Origin: Tepidiphilus sp.
GTDB lineage: Bacteria > Pseudomonadota > Gammaproteobacteria > Burkholderiales > Rhodocyclaceae
Direction: 5' to 3'
NCBI GenBank assembly: GCA_028684345.1
Contig: JAQUGB010000091.1
Location: forward strand, 1-6,967
Length of the DNA: 6,967 nt
Below the pieces are notes generated by a model that did not search any database, was not told the origin of the DNA, and saw only the letters and a list, made by a program, of their open reading frames with translations. Shown piece by piece: positions 6,483 through 6,967 of this stretch (positions are counted from its first letter, which is position 1; the number at the start of each line of letters is the position of its first letter). The position numbers were made by a program, and so were the translations under genes.

Positions 6483-6511
6483 AGTATAGACAATGTCACT
6501 GGAAATGGCGA
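6483..6511 (-). promoter_or_regulatory. Candidate sigma-70 promoter for the cytochrome c' gene
   Basis: On the - strand, TCGCCA (6511-6506, four of six matches to TTGACA) and TATACT (6488-6483, five of six matches to TATAAT) are separated by exactly 17 bases. Transcription would start near 6476, giving a leader of about 25 bases with the ribosome binding site. It is the only A+T-richer patch in the 84-base gap between the two - strand genes. No operator-like inverted repeat stands out. The evidence is motif matching alone. Confidence 0.4.
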
Positions 6512-6534
6512 GGAGAAGAGGCTTCCCCCCGCCG

Positions 6535-6967
6535 TCACCCTCTGCCGGAACCCCGGCGCATCTCCCGCGCTCTTCGGCTGCCCGAGGGTGCCGCTATGGC
6601 AGCGCCAGGGGCGGGGACCTGATCACCATATTTCTGCTTGACCATCTCGCCGATGAGGCGGATGACCTCCTGGCTTGCCTGTTCGGCATCACGCATGTGC
6701 TCGATGATGGCATCCAGTATCTTGGCATCGTGCAGCCAGTCCTTGCGCGCCTTTTCGATGGCGGCATGGACGCCGGCGTGGACGCGGCGGTGCGGCTCTT
6801 CCAGGGTTCGGTATGCGGGCATGCGGGAGAAATGTTCCTTGCCATACCCTTCGTAGTACCATTTGCCCAGCCGGCATTGCGTGTGATCCGAACCGACTGC
6901 CCGAGCTTCTTCCCCTTCGCCGCCCCGCTCTGCCGCCACGTAGCCGCGCTGCATGTAGATGATGTGA
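6535..6967 (-). CDS. CZB (chemoreceptor zinc-binding) domain protein, 5' partial; probable methyl-accepting chemotaxis protein C-terminus
   Basis: This frame is open to the right edge of the window, and its first complete codon there (6966-6964) is His. The visible part is 143 residues. It matches the CZB pattern: HIIY at the edge, then 26 residues, then CRLGKW (Cys codon 6876-6874), then 22 residues, then HRRVH (His codons 6792-6790 and 6780-6778). These give the expected three His and one Cys zinc ligands. Helical segments follow, with a short basic Gly/Arg/Ala/Pro-rich tail of about 30 residues at the end. CZB domains usually sit at the C-terminus of soluble or membrane chemoreceptors, where they sense zinc or hypochlorous acid, and sometimes on diguanylate cyclases. 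A C-terminal position here favours a chemoreceptor, but the signalling part is outside the window. An internal ATG at 6954 is not the likely start because it would remove the first zinc ligand. The gene is on the same strand as, and 84 bases upstream of, the cytochrome c' gene. Confidence 0.88.
   Translation of the reverse strand, partial: HIIYMQRGYVAAERGGEGEEARAVGSDHTQCRLGKWYYEGYGKEHFSRMPAYRTLEEPHRRVHAGVHAAIEKARKDWLHDAKILDAIIEHMRDAEQASQEVIRLIGEMVKQKYGDQVPAPGAAIAAPSGSRRAREMRRGSGRG

Noticed and set aside
6483..6511. Regulatory dyad (for example an FNR or NO-sensor box) in front of the cytochrome c' gene
   Set aside because: I looked for TTGAT-N4-ATCAA-like and other inverted repeats around the candidate promoter and found none.
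6512..6528. Hairpin on the - strand downstream of the CZB gene as a terminator
   Set aside because: A seven-pair stem with one G-U pair and a three-base loop can be drawn, but no T run follows, and it overlaps the candidate promoter's upstream side. Too weak to call.

Overview
The window is strongly G+C-rich and holds four genes with no gene-free stretch above about 85 bases. The tandem-duplicated UvrA, a cytochrome b561 beside a cytochrome c', and a CZB-type chemoreceptor tail together suggest a betaproteobacterium, perhaps near Rhodocyclales, Burkholderiales or Hydrogenophilales. That placement is inference from gene content and protein style. No ribosomal RNA or other taxonomic marker is present.

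Region 1 (1-5219, + strand) is the larger part of a giant UvrA-family gene whose 5' end lies off the left edge. It encodes two complete-looking UvrA units fused head to tail, about 1738 residues visible. Four ABC signature motifs and four Walker B motifs are present. Three Walker A motifs are visible, and the first should lie just outside the window. The two units are not equivalent. Copy A keeps a long insertion domain but has a diverged UvrB-binding region and an unusual first Walker B. Copy B keeps a recognisable UvrB-binding motif but has almost no insertion domain. This complementary loss is the most interesting signal in the window.

Region 2 (5253-5969, + strand) is a cytochrome b561-type membrane haem protein with a strong ribosome binding site, 33 bases after uvrA. 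Region 3 (5974-6450, - strand) is a periplasmic cytochrome c' that meets it tail to tail with only four bases between the stop codons. The two haem proteins are plausible electron-transfer partners, but they are not in one operon.

Region 4 (6535-6967, - strand) is the C-terminal part of a protein ending in a CZB (chemoreceptor zinc-binding) domain with all four predicted zinc ligands, probably the tail of a methyl-accepting chemotaxis protein. Its 5' end runs off the right edge. The 84-base gap between it and the cytochrome c' gene holds a candidate promoter for the latter. I see no CRISPR array, insertion sequence, tRNA or rRNA.
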